This document shows positions 45,245-54,014 of a DNA stretch of 64,000 bases, in pieces; the first letter of the stretch is position 1, and each line of letters starts with the position of its first letter. This DNA is from M3007 sp044230315 (GTDB lineage: Bacteria; Bacteroidota; Bacteroidia; Chitinophagales; Saprospiraceae). The stretch is taken from positions 1 through 64,000 of the forward strand of contig JBGARJ010000026.1 in NCBI GenBank assembly GCA_044230315.1. The letters are read 5' to 3'. Position numbers and translations under genes: made by a program. The notes under the pieces were generated by a model. It was not told the DNA's origin. It saw nothing but the letters and a program-made list of their open reading frames with translations, and did no database searches.

Positions 45245-47338
45245 ATGAATCCTCGCCATTTCCCGTTTCTGCGATTACTGCTCCCCTGGTCCGCCGGCAT
45301 TGCCCTGGGGTCGCGATCAGGCTGGTCGCTGCCAGGGCTGGATTACGGTCTGCTTATCGCTGCTTTCGGGTTGATCCTGCTGGCCCCGAGGCGTTACGCA
45401 TACCGCTTTCGCTGGGTTTTTGGCGGCCTGTTGTTGCTCTTTCTTTTCGGCGCCGGGTATTGGCGGGTAGTGCAATATGACGAACGGCGGCAGCCGTCGC
45501 ATTTCAGCCGCTTGGGGCGGCCGGTTCGTTGGTTGGTGGGCACGGTGTATGACGCCCCGTCAAAGGGCGCGAAATGGAAACTCCCGATGCGCGTGGAGGC
45601 GGCCGGATCGTCGGCGGATTCGATGACCGCCTGCGCCGGCAATGTGCTGCTTTTGATCGATACGGATGCGCTCGCGGCGACGCTCCGGTACGGCGACCGG
45701 CTTTGGGTGCAGGCGGCTGTGCGCCCCACTGATCCACCCCGCAACCCTGAAGCCTTCGATTACCGGCAATACCTGCACTTTCAGAATATTCATTATCAGG
45801 CATTTGTAAAGGAAAGGTCATATGGGGTTATCGCCACCGGTTCCGGTCACCTGCTTTGGCGGGTGGCTTTCCGGTGGCGTGCGCGCCTGCTCCAGGTATT
45901 GCACCACTACTTTCCCGGAGTGGATGAATTTGCCGTGGCATCCGCCCTGCTCGTCGGTTACAAAGACGATTTGTCAGACGACCTGCGGGCCGCTTATGCC
46001 GAGACCGGTTCCATGCATGCCCTGGCCATTTCCGGCACGCATGTGGGCCTGTTGTATGTCGGCTTATTGTTCCTGTTGCGGCGTATTCCCTGGCCGGGGC
46101 AAAGCCGGCGCTGGGGTGAGACCGTGCTGATCCTGCTGGCTATCTGGGCTTTCACCTTGTTGACCGGCGCAACGGCTTCGGTGTTGCGGGCCTCCGTGAT
46201 GTTTTCGGTGTACCTCATCGGCAAGACCATTCGCCGGCAGGGCTCCGTTTGGAATGTACTGGCCGCCTCGGCCTTCGGTTTGTTGTGGTACAATCCGTAT
46301 CTGCTGTTCGATGCCGGTTTTCAGTTATCGTATGCAGCGGTGGCGGGGATGGTCTTTTTTTACCCACAGTTGAAATTTTGGTCACCGCCCTTGCCCAAAT
46401 GGGCGGGAGAGGGATGGAAAATTCTGCTCATAGGCGTTGCGGCGCAATTGGGAACGCTGCCGCTGTCGCTTTACTATTTCCACCAGTTTCCGGTATACTT
46501 CTGGCTGGCCGGATGGGTGGTAGTGTTGGGTGGGGCGGTGTTTCTTTGGGGCGGCGCGGTGCTCGTGCTGCTCGACGCCTTAGCACTGGCGCCGGCCGCC
46601 TGGCTGGGCTGGGCGCTTCACGGGTTGGTGTGTGGCATGAACTACCTTATTCAGGCCATCCGGCACCTGCCCGGGAGCGTGGTGACGGGGATCTGGGTCG
46701 ACGCCTGGGGGGCCCTGTGGCTCTACGGACTGGTGGGTCTGGGTGCAGCAGTGCTGATGTTCCGGCAAACGCGGCTTCTATTGGCAACCCTGCTGTTGCT
46801 GACCGGACTTGGCATCAGCCGGGCGGGCGCCCGTGTGGCACACATCCGGCAACGCGAGATGGTGCTTTACCACACAAACCGGCATTTTTTACTCGACTTT
46901 TTCGACGGCATACACCGGGTTACCTGGTCCGATTCACTCGATAGCCGGCAGGAACGGTTTGCAGCGCAGACCCATCGATGGGCGCGGGGTGTCTGCACGG
47001 GCGAGGCGTTAGCCCCCGGTCAGGCGCACTACCGTGGCACGCATCTGTTGATCGAGGGGCCCATTGTGCAGTTCTACGAACAAAAGATCCTCCTGCTCGA
47101 CGGACTAGTACAGGCCGACCGGATGCTACGCCGCCCGGCGCCCGCAACCGTGGTTGTGCTGCGCAATAATCCGGTATTACACCTGCAGGATATGCTGCGC
47201 TGTTTTCCGGGGGCGCAATTCGTGTTTGACACGTCCAACAGCCGGCGCCGGGTAGACGGCTGGATTGCCGAGTGCCGCGCCGCAGGGAGGGTTTGCCACG
47301 ATATGCAGGAAGCGGGCGCTTGGATCAGGCAGTTCTAA
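45245..47338 (+). CDS. comEC: ComEC/Rec2 family DNA-uptake channel protein
   Basis: The 697-residue product starts at ATG 45245. A DUF4131 region lies at the N-terminus, followed by the Competence membrane domain with the diagnostic YAETGSMHALAISGTHVGLLYVGLLFLL, and about ten or more transmembrane helices. The C-terminal region (after about residue 530) is soluble, but lacks the metallo-beta-lactamase HxHxDH, as in many Bacteroidota. ComEC carries incoming single-stranded DNA across the inner membrane. A ComEA-like gene follows 138 nt on, which supports a competence role. Confidence 0.9.
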   Translation: MNPRHFPFLRLLLPWSAGIALGSRSGWSLPGLDYGLLIAAFGLILLAPRRYAYRFRWVFGGLLLLFLFGAGYWRVVQYDERRQPSHFSRLGRPVRWLVGTVYDAPSKGAKWKLPMRVEAAGSSADSMTACAGNVLLLIDTDALAATLRYGDRLWVQAAVRPTDPPRNPEAFDYRQYLHFQNIHYQAFVKERSYGVIATGSGHLLWRVAFRWRARLLQVLHHYFPGVDEFAVASALLVGYKDDLSDDLRAAYAETGSMHALAISGTHVGLLYVGLLFLLRRIPWPGQSRRWGETVLILLAIWAFTLLTGATASVLRASVMFSVYLIGKTIRRQGSVWNVLAASAFGLLWYNPYLLFDAGFQLSYAAVAGMVFFYPQLKFWSPPLPKWAGEGWKILLIGVAAQLGTLPLSLYYFHQFPVYFWLAGWVVVLGGAVFLWGGAVLVLLDALALAPAAWLGWALHGLVCGMNYLIQAIRHLPGSVVTGIWVDAWGALWLYGLVGLGAAVLMFRQTRLLLATLLLLTGLGISRAGARVAHIRQREMVLYHTNRHFLLDFFDGIHRVTWSDSLDSRQERFAAQTHRWARGVCTGEALAPGQAHYRGTHLLIEGPIVQFYEQKILLLDGLVQADRMLRRPAPATVVVLRNNPVLHLQDMLRCFPGAQFVFDTSNSRRRVDGWIAECRAAGRVCHDMQEAGAWIRQF

Positions 47339-47476
47339 TCAGCGATGCGGGTAACTCCATTTGCCGCAGGTGTGTGATCGCCTTATGCACATGGCTGGAT
47401 TTTTATGCCGTGGCGAAAATATGAGCCATTCCAAACATGTGCTGACAGCCATTTATCCTCAATCTTTTAAATCGCT

Positions 47477-48637
47477 ATGCGCCAACACTTACTCCGCCAA
47501 TTTCATTTCAGCAAAGCCGAGCGACACGGCGCGGCCGCCTTACTCGTATTGGCGGTAGCCACATTTTTAGCGCCGGACATTTACGGGTTGTTCTATCGTC
47601 GTGATCCTGTCGATCCGGCGTGGTTCGCCGATCAGGTCAGGAACTATTCGGCCGGCAACGCCGCGCCGGAGTCCTCTGTATCTACGGCATTGTTTGTATT
47701 CGACCCGAATACAGCTACGGTGGAAACGTTCGTCCGTCTGGGCTTGCCGGAACGGGTAGCGGGTTCGATCGTAAAATACCGCGACCGGGGCGGCCGGTTC
47801 CGGGAGGCGGACGAGCTCCGGAAAATATATACCTTACAGGAGGCCGATTTTGAGCGCTTGCGCCCTTACATCCGCATCGCCACCAGCCCGACGACCCACC
47901 CGGCCCTGGTGACCCAAAATAACCCATCTGCTTTATTTCCATTCGATCCGAATACGGCCGGTGAATTCGAATTGCTCCGGCTGGGTTTACCCAAACCCTT
48001 GGTTACGCGCTTGCTGCACTATCGGGAAAAAGGCGGTGTTTTCGCCGACCCGGCGGGGTTTCGAAAATTATACGGGCTTTCCGACCGGGATTTCGAGCGC
48101 CTGGAACCGTATATTGCCATAGCCAAATCAGATCGCACAAAACTGCCGGCTGCAAACCCAAACGGCAAGGTCCCTCCCGCGGGGGGGCCCGTTGAACTCG
48201 ATATCAATACCGCTTCCACAGACGATTGGCAGCGCTTGCCCGGTATCGGCGCCACCCGGGCACAGAAAATCGTACAATTCCGGGATAAACTCGGTGGATT
48301 TGTCCGGATAGAGCAAGTAGCGGAAACCTTCGGTCTGCCCGACAGCGTTTTTCAAACAATCCGGCTTCAACTGCACGTAAAGGCGCCGGTTTTTCGCAAG
48401 ATCAACCTGAATGCCGCCACCGTTGATGACATTGCTGCCCACCCCTATTTTACGGCTAAACAAGCCAGGCTGATCGTGGCTTTCCGGGAGCAACACGGCC
48501 CTTTTAGCAGCGCGGAAGCGCTCGACCAAATTGCTGCATTCACGGACCGGCAATGGATACAAAAGGTGAAACCCTATCTGACCACGGATTCTTCACAAGC
48601 AGGGCGCGTTGCGGTGCAGTCAAGCGCCAATAAGTAA
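47477..48637 (+). CDS. ComEA-like protein with multiple helix-hairpin-helix units
   Basis: The 386-residue product has one N-terminal membrane anchor (AAALLVLAVATFLAPDIYGLF, about residues 18-38). At least four HhH-type units follow: FDPNTATVETFVRLGLPERVAGSIVKYRDRGGRF, FDPNTAGEFELLRLGLPKPLVTRLLHYREKGGVF, DINTASTDDWQRLPGIGATRAQKIVQFRDKLGGF and LNAATVDDIAAHPYFTAKQARLIVAFREQHGPF. ComEA binds double-stranded DNA in the periplasm during uptake and normally has one such domain, so the extra units are notable. It lies just after comEC on the same strand. Confidence 0.88.
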   Translation: MRQHLLRQFHFSKAERHGAAALLVLAVATFLAPDIYGLFYRRDPVDPAWFADQVRNYSAGNAAPESSVSTALFVFDPNTATVETFVRLGLPERVAGSIVKYRDRGGRFREADELRKIYTLQEADFERLRPYIRIATSPTTHPALVTQNNPSALFPFDPNTAGEFELLRLGLPKPLVTRLLHYREKGGVFADPAGFRKLYGLSDRDFERLEPYIAIAKSDRTKLPAANPNGKVPPAGGPVELDINTASTDDWQRLPGIGATRAQKIVQFRDKLGGFVRIEQVAETFGLPDSVFQTIRLQLHVKAPVFRKINLNAATVDDIAAHPYFTAKQARLIVAFREQHGPFSSAEALDQIAAFTDRQWIQKVKPYLTTDSSQAGRVAVQSSANK

Positions 48638-49007
48638 CGATGAAAGGATAACCTGTGCATAATCAGTTGCGGGGATTCGCAACCTCAGGTGGTATATTTG
48701 TCTTTGGCGTTCCAATTAGGATATACTGTTGTGTAATCGGTTAAAAATCTGCTCCTCTTCCTGTGCAGCGCCCCTCTCTGCTCAAATATTGACCGCCGAT
48801 GACAAAAATTACACCGTCGAAGAAAGGGTCATGGATTTTTTCAACGGTGCTTGTGTCGATGTTTTGCATGCAGACAGGGCGGGCAAGTCAGAAATCGTCT
48901 GAAAACCCCGTAAAATTCCGCACCTTTGCGCCGCTAAGTACACAAAGGGACGGATGGCGTGTGGCTTTTGACCAGCCAATACATCCGAGCGCTAAAAAAA
49001 TATCCGA
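48638..49007. other. Gap upstream of the second helicase gene
   Basis: No gene is supported. A TATATTTG box (near 48692) and a GCACCTTTGCGCC box (near 48917) are promoter-like, the latter about 80 nt before the helicase start. Nothing else is recognised. Confidence 0.5.
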
Positions 49008-50264
49008 TTGGAGTTTACTGAATTTGATTTCCACCCCGACCTGCTGGCCGGCATCGATACGCTTAATTTTAAAACGGCCACCCCTATCCAGGAGCAGGCG
49101 ATTCCGCTGATTTTGCAAGGCCGGGACCTCATTGGCATCGCCCAAACCGGCACCGGTAAAACAGCCGCTTTTGTCCTGCCCATTCTGAACCAGATTTTAT
49201 CCGAGGCCGAAAGCCACTACACACAGGCGTTGGTGGTGGTGCCCACGCGCGAACTGGCAATGCAGATCGACCAGGCCGTGGAGGCTTATGCCTATTTTAC
49301 AGGCATTTCCTGCATTGCCGTTTATGGCGGTAGCGGCGGCAACGAATTCTCCCAGGAACGCAACGCGATTACCCGCGGCGTGGATATTATCATCGCCACC
49401 CCCGGCCGGCTGATCGCCCACATGAATATGGGTTATGTGGATTTTTCACGCCTTCGTTTTCTGGTGCTGGATGAAGCCGACCGAATGCTCGATATGGGCT
49501 TTCAACCCGATTTGCAACGGATCATCCAACGGCTGAATCCCAAGCGGCAAAATCTGCTTTTTTCCGCTACCATGCCCCACGGCGTGTTGAAACTGACGCG
49601 CAATATCCTGCACGACCCCGCTACCGTCAATATTGCCCTTTCCAAACCCGCCGAAGGCGTTAGCCAGGGCGCCTATGTGGTTCATGACGAGCAAAAACTT
49701 CCCTTGCTGGTCGAATTGCTGAAGGACCGGCCGGGTCAACGCGTACTGATCTTCAGTTCGACGAAACAGGCGGTCGCCAAACTTTTTCAAAAGCTGAAAT
49801 CGCGTAACCTCAATGTTGGACAGATCAGCAGCGACCTGGAGCAGGCGCAGCGGGAGCAAATCATGCTCGCATTCCGCAACCGGCAGGTTGATATCCTCGT
49901 CGCCACTGATGTGCTCAGCCGCGGGATCGACATCGACGGGATCGACCTAGTGGTCAATTATGACGTGCCGCAAGATGCCGAAGACTATGTGCACCGGGTA
50001 GGGCGCACAGCCCGCGCCGCCCGAGAAGGCACCGCCCTCACCTTGATCGGTCCAGCCGACCAACGCCGCTTTCAACGCATCGAAGCGTTGATCGGCACGG
50101 AGGTAACTAAACTGCCGGTTCCCCCCCAATTAGGCGCCAGTCCGGCGTATTCGCCCGGCCGCCGCGAATCGCGCCATGGCAATCCGGACAGGGGTAAAAA
50201 ACCGCCCTTTCACGGCCGCCGCAGGGGTGGACGCGGGAAGGCCAGACCCAAGGCCATTGAATAA
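49008..50264 (+). CDS. DEAD-box RNA helicase (RhlE-like)
   Basis: The start codon is TTG at 49008; an in-frame stop lies 15 nt upstream and no ATG is available, and the product then opens with the normal MEFTEFDFHPDLLAGI. Motifs are TPIQEQAIP, AQTGTGKT, PTRELAMQ, VLDEADRML, SAT and HRVGRTARA. The 418 residues end in a basic Arg/Gly/Lys tail typical of RhlE. Probable role is ribosome assembly or mRNA turnover, parallel to the helicase at 13389. Confidence 0.92.
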   Translation: MEFTEFDFHPDLLAGIDTLNFKTATPIQEQAIPLILQGRDLIGIAQTGTGKTAAFVLPILNQILSEAESHYTQALVVVPTRELAMQIDQAVEAYAYFTGISCIAVYGGSGGNEFSQERNAITRGVDIIIATPGRLIAHMNMGYVDFSRLRFLVLDEADRMLDMGFQPDLQRIIQRLNPKRQNLLFSATMPHGVLKLTRNILHDPATVNIALSKPAEGVSQGAYVVHDEQKLPLLVELLKDRPGQRVLIFSSTKQAVAKLFQKLKSRNLNVGQISSDLEQAQREQIMLAFRNRQVDILVATDVLSRGIDIDGIDLVVNYDVPQDAEDYVHRVGRTARAAREGTALTLIGPADQRRFQRIEALIGTEVTKLPVPPQLGASPAYSPGRRESRHGNPDRGKKPPFHGRRRGGRGKARPKAIE

Positions 50265-50438
50265 GCCGGGCATTCCAAACGCTCCCGTTTCGTTGATCCA
50301 GCCGGCCGATTTTCCCCTCAAACGGTAATTGCTGACAATTTCTCTTCTACTACGAACGGGATACTTCCTGAAAAGAAATAGTCCTTTGTTGTCGTAAATT
50401 ACTTTTTATTGTTTTCGTACCAACTGATTTATCCTGCC

Positions 50439-51995
50439 ATGAACATTACTACCAAGATCTGGCTGCTTGGCCTGATACTCTCCATCCTTGCCTTTCACAC
50501 AGGCTTTGCCCAACTGCCGGGCAGCCTGGACAGTCAATTCGGGACCAATGGTGTCGCCCAAGCCGCCTTTGTCACCAACCCTTCTGAATGCCGGGCCATG
50601 GCAATGCAAACCGACGGCAAAGTCATTTTGGGCGGCCAGTATCTCAGCGGCGGCCAAGGGTATATGGGTTTTGCCCGGTTCAACACCAACGGCACCCTCG
50701 ACGCCGGTTTTGGCACTGGTGGAAAGTCCAGCCCTTTTCATGACACAACGGTAAACGTAGCCGCTATCCAGGTACTTTCCGATGGAAAAATTCTGGCAGC
50801 AGGCACGATCAACGGTCAACCGGGCATCCTGCGCATGACAGCCGCCGGCGTCGCCGACAATACCTTCGGGAGCGGCGGCGTGCTGAAGTTCGACGGCAGC
50901 CTGTCGGGTATTGTCGACCTAAAAGTATTGGCCAACGGAAAAATGGTTGGTTGCGGCATCGCCGACCAGGGCAACGGAAAATTATTTGCCGCGTTTCGCC
51001 TCAACGCCAACGGGACGCCTGACAACACCTTCGATAGCGATGGTTTTGCCTATGCCAATATCGGGGCGCAGCCAACCCTGACCCGCATGGCGATTCAATC
51101 TGACGGAAAAATTCTGCTTACCGGCACCGTTTTTTCCAACACCACCAAATACGACCTGGCTCTTTTCCGGATGAACGCCAACGGCGGGCCTGACAATACC
51201 TTTGGGACCAACGGTCTGGTAAAGACCTACGTGTCGGCAAACACCGCCTATGAACAGGGCAATGCCGTTGAAGTACAATGGGACGGCAAAATCGTAGTGG
51301 CCGGACGGATCACCAACGGAAGCGTGGTCTCTTTTTATGTAGTTCGGTACAATGCGAACGGCACGCCCGATAACGGCTTTGGCACCAACGGCGGGATCAC
51401 TTTTTCATTCAACGCCACATTTGATGAGGCGAAAGCCGTCGCCATTCAATCCGATGGGAAGATTTTGGTAGGCGGCGTCACCCTAAATGGCGCAAACCGC
51501 GAATTTGCCCTGGCCCGGTTGACTAAAAACGGCGTGCTCGACAATTCGTTCGGCACCGGAGGAAAGGTTACCTCGGTCATCGGCACCAAGGCCTGGGGCG
51601 AGACGCTGGGCCTGCAGTCCAATGGCAAGATCATATTGGGTGGATACGCCACCGTTAGCAATTTGAGCCAGTTTGCCCTGGCGCGGTATAATGTTGGAAC
51701 AGTAGTTGGCACGCAAGCCGCTGATGCCGGGCTAAACGATTTGCGGGTGTTTCCCAATCCAGCCCTCCCCGGAACGCCGGTTAACCTGCTCCTCGACCTG
51801 AGCCGGGCGCAAACCTGCCTATTCAGGTTAGTAGGCGCCGATGGCCGCCTGTTATACGCCTACCCGGCCCAACTTGTTGCTGCAGGCAGACAAACGCTGA
51901 CCCTTGACTTGCCGGCCGGGCTGCCGGCTGGTCGGGTTATTTTACAGTTGGAAACCGGGGGTGGGATGCGTGCAACGGCAATTGTCATTCCCTAA
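50439..51995 (+). CDS. Delta-60 repeat protein with T9SS-type C-terminus
   Basis: The 518-residue product starts at ATG 50439 with a signal peptide (IWLLGLILSILAFHTGFA). At least seven copies of a delta-60 repeat of about 52 residues follow (e.g. ALARLTKNGVLDNSFGTGGKV, with AVAIQSDGKILVGG), forming a propeller-like fold. The end is a type A sorting domain (LRVFPNPALPGTPVNLLLDL ... GRVILQLETGGG). It is probably exported to the surface by T9SS; function is unknown. Confidence 0.88.
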   Translation: MNITTKIWLLGLILSILAFHTGFAQLPGSLDSQFGTNGVAQAAFVTNPSECRAMAMQTDGKVILGGQYLSGGQGYMGFARFNTNGTLDAGFGTGGKSSPFHDTTVNVAAIQVLSDGKILAAGTINGQPGILRMTAAGVADNTFGSGGVLKFDGSLSGIVDLKVLANGKMVGCGIADQGNGKLFAAFRLNANGTPDNTFDSDGFAYANIGAQPTLTRMAIQSDGKILLTGTVFSNTTKYDLALFRMNANGGPDNTFGTNGLVKTYVSANTAYEQGNAVEVQWDGKIVVAGRITNGSVVSFYVVRYNANGTPDNGFGTNGGITFSFNATFDEAKAVAIQSDGKILVGGVTLNGANREFALARLTKNGVLDNSFGTGGKVTSVIGTKAWGETLGLQSNGKIILGGYATVSNLSQFALARYNVGTVVGTQAADAGLNDLRVFPNPALPGTPVNLLLDLSRAQTCLFRLVGADGRLLYAYPAQLVAAGRQTLTLDLPAGLPAGRVILQLETGGGMRATAIVIP

Positions 51996-52005
51996 TTCAT
52001 TTGGC

Positions 52006-52057
52006 GGCGTACCGGATTTTCCTGCCATGTTCTCATGGCAGGAAAATCCGGTACGCC
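52006..52057. terminator. Very strong bidirectional hairpin overlapping the pyrD stop codon
   Basis: A perfect 24-bp stem (52006-52029 with 52034-52057) over a TTCT loop. It overlaps the first base of the pyrD stop codon and separates it from the convergent delta-60 gene. Confidence 0.8.
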
Positions 52058-53097
52058 TATCGGACTAAGCCCTCCAAAATCTGACGAACCAATCCTGGCC
52101 CCGCATACACCAGCCCGGTGTACACTTGTACTAAATTGGCCCCTGCCGCCAGTTTCTCTTGTGCAGTTGCAGCCGAATCGATCCCGCCAACGCCAATGAT
52201 CACCGGCTCAGGTCCTAATTTCTCCCGCAAATATCGAATTACCGCTGTGGCGCGATCCCGCACGGGCGCGCCGCTGAGGCCACCGGCGCCGATCGCTTCC
52301 ACGGTGTGGGCCGGTGTGCTCAACCCGGTCCGGCTCACCGTTGTATTGGTAGCGATTACGCCGCTGAGGCCGGTTGTGCCGATGATCCCGGCAATATCAT
52401 CCAACTGGGCATCGCTGAGATCGGGGGCAATTTTGAGCAGCAGCGGTTTGGGCGCCGGGTGGCTGCGGTTTTTGGCCTGCAAGGCCAGCAGCAGCCGGGT
52501 GAGAGGCTCTTTTTCCTGGAGTTCGCGCAAACCGGGGGTGTTGGGCGAACTGACGTTGACCACAAAGTAATCCACGTACGGGTACAGCGCTTCGAAACAC
52601 CGAAGGTAATCGGCCTGCGCTTGATCGTTGGGGGTGGTTTTGTTTTTACCGATGTTGCCTCCGATGAGCAACCCTTCGGGCAGGCCGTGTTGGCGCAGCC
52701 GTTTGAGTCGCAGCACCAGGGCGTCCAACCCTTCGTTGTTGAAGCCCATGCGGTTGATCAGGGCGCGGTCGGCCGGGAGCCGGAACAGGCGCGGGCGGGG
52801 ATTGCCGGCCTGCGGTTGGGGGGTCACCGTGCCCACCTCAATGAATCCGAAGCCCAGGCAGGCAAGGCCTGCTATGTGCTTGCCATCTTTGTCGAAGCCC
52901 GCGGCCAAGCCGACCGGGTTGTTGAACGGTAAGCCCATAACGCTCCGCTCCAGGCGCTTGTCGGACATACCATACCAATGCCGGAGCAAGCGTCGGAGGG
53001 GTGCGACTCTCGCAGCCACATCCAGAAAAAAGACGGTAAAACGATGCGCGGCTTCGGGTGGGAGGAGAAAAATAACAGGCTTGAGTATATGGTACAT
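52057..53097 (-). CDS. pyrD: Dihydroorotate dehydrogenase (quinone), class 2
   Basis: The 346-residue product has the N-terminal membrane-binding helices of class 2 enzymes (ILKPVIFLLPPEAAHRFTVFFLDVAARV). It also has GLAAGFDKDG, NRMGFNNEG, the catalytic Ser in NVSSPNTPGLRELQ, and FMN-phosphate glycines in IIGVGGI. It oxidises dihydroorotate in pyrimidine synthesis, giving electrons to quinone. The gene start is 32 nt from the Crp/Fnr stop. Confidence 0.95.
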   Translation of the reverse strand: MYHILKPVIFLLPPEAAHRFTVFFLDVAARVAPLRRLLRHWYGMSDKRLERSVMGLPFNNPVGLAAGFDKDGKHIAGLACLGFGFIEVGTVTPQPQAGNPRPRLFRLPADRALINRMGFNNEGLDALVLRLKRLRQHGLPEGLLIGGNIGKNKTTPNDQAQADYLRCFEALYPYVDYFVVNVSSPNTPGLRELQEKEPLTRLLLALQAKNRSHPAPKPLLLKIAPDLSDAQLDDIAGIIGTTGLSGVIATNTTVSRTGLSTPAHTVEAIGAGGLSGAPVRDRATAVIRYLREKLGPEPVIIGVGGIDSAATAQEKLAAGANLVQVYTGLVYAGPGLVRQILEGLVR

Positions 53098-53128
53098 GGC
53101 AGATCAATCGGCCGCAAAGATGGATATT

Positions 53129-53878
53129 TCACGGACGGATTTCTGCCACGAGCCCGTCTAAATCGCGCACCAGCAGGCGCGAGCGGTTGAACGTCAGGAG
53201 TTTTTTGAAACGCAGATCGTTGAGCGTGGTCGTGACGGTTTGACGGCTTGTAGCGGTCAGATTGGCTATTTCCTGGTGGGTGATGGGCTTCCGGATGACC
53301 CATTCGTAGCCGACGCGCTGCCCTTTTGCTTGCGTGAGTTGCACTAAAAATTCGACAATCCGGCTGCGGCTGTCACGAAACACCAGCGATTCCAGGCGGC
53401 GTTCCATTTCCAGCTGGCGAATGCCGAAAATGCGCATGAAGAACAGGTTCAGGTCGCTCCGTTCGCGCATGAGCTCGTGCAATTCATCGAGGGTGACCAC
53501 GCACGCGGCAGTGTTTTCGAGGGCTGTGGCCCAGTCACGCCGGCGTTCTTCCCCGACGAGCGCCAGCTCGCCGAAAACCTCGCCTTTCCCCAAGATGGCC
53601 TTCGTGATCTCTTTGCCTTCTTCGTTCATGGTAGAGATCTTGACCCGGCCTTCGGTGATAAAAAAGATGCGGTCGGCCAGATCGTCCGGCACAAAAAACG
53701 TCTCGCCTTTGGCAAAACTGCGGTGCACGTGATGGGCCATCCGGTCTTTATCACCGAGCTTGTTTGGACAAAGAATATGCGTCACATCGATGTTTTCCAG
53801 GTGCCAGAGTGCTTGCATGAATGGATGGCGTGGTGTGGGCGGGTGACTTGTTGATGGAAGATGCAGGGTGGTTGTCAT
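53129..53878 (-). CDS. Crp/Fnr family transcriptional regulator
   Basis: Up to 249 residues; a start at 53818 (MQALWHLENIDV) would remove a Thr/Pro-rich N-terminus that looks untypical. The cNMP-binding-like barrel has GEVFGELALVGEERRR (the site resembles the Crp cyclic-nucleotide pocket). The C-terminal winged helix has THQEIANLTATSRQTVTTTLNDLR. No Fe-S cysteine cluster of Fnr is present. The targets are unknown; the gene precedes pyrD on the same strand. Confidence 0.88.
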   Translation of the reverse strand: MTTTLHLPSTSHPPTPRHPFMQALWHLENIDVTHILCPNKLGDKDRMAHHVHRSFAKGETFFVPDDLADRIFFITEGRVKISTMNEEGKEITKAILGKGEVFGELALVGEERRRDWATALENTAACVVTLDELHELMRERSDLNLFFMRIFGIRQLEMERRLESLVFRDSRSRIVEFLVQLTQAKGQRVGYEWVIRKPITHQEIANLTATSRQTVTTTLNDLRFKKLLTFNRSRLLVRDLDGLVAEIRP

Positions 53879-54014
53879 GCTTTTTTTGCCGGCAAAGTTG
53901 GCCGCAGCCTCCAGACTGAAATGTTACCGGGCGGACAGTTTCAAAATAAGTTTGAAGTTCGTATTCGGGAAATTCCCCAGGGAGCAGTACGATGCCGCTT
54001 CAAACTTCGAACTT

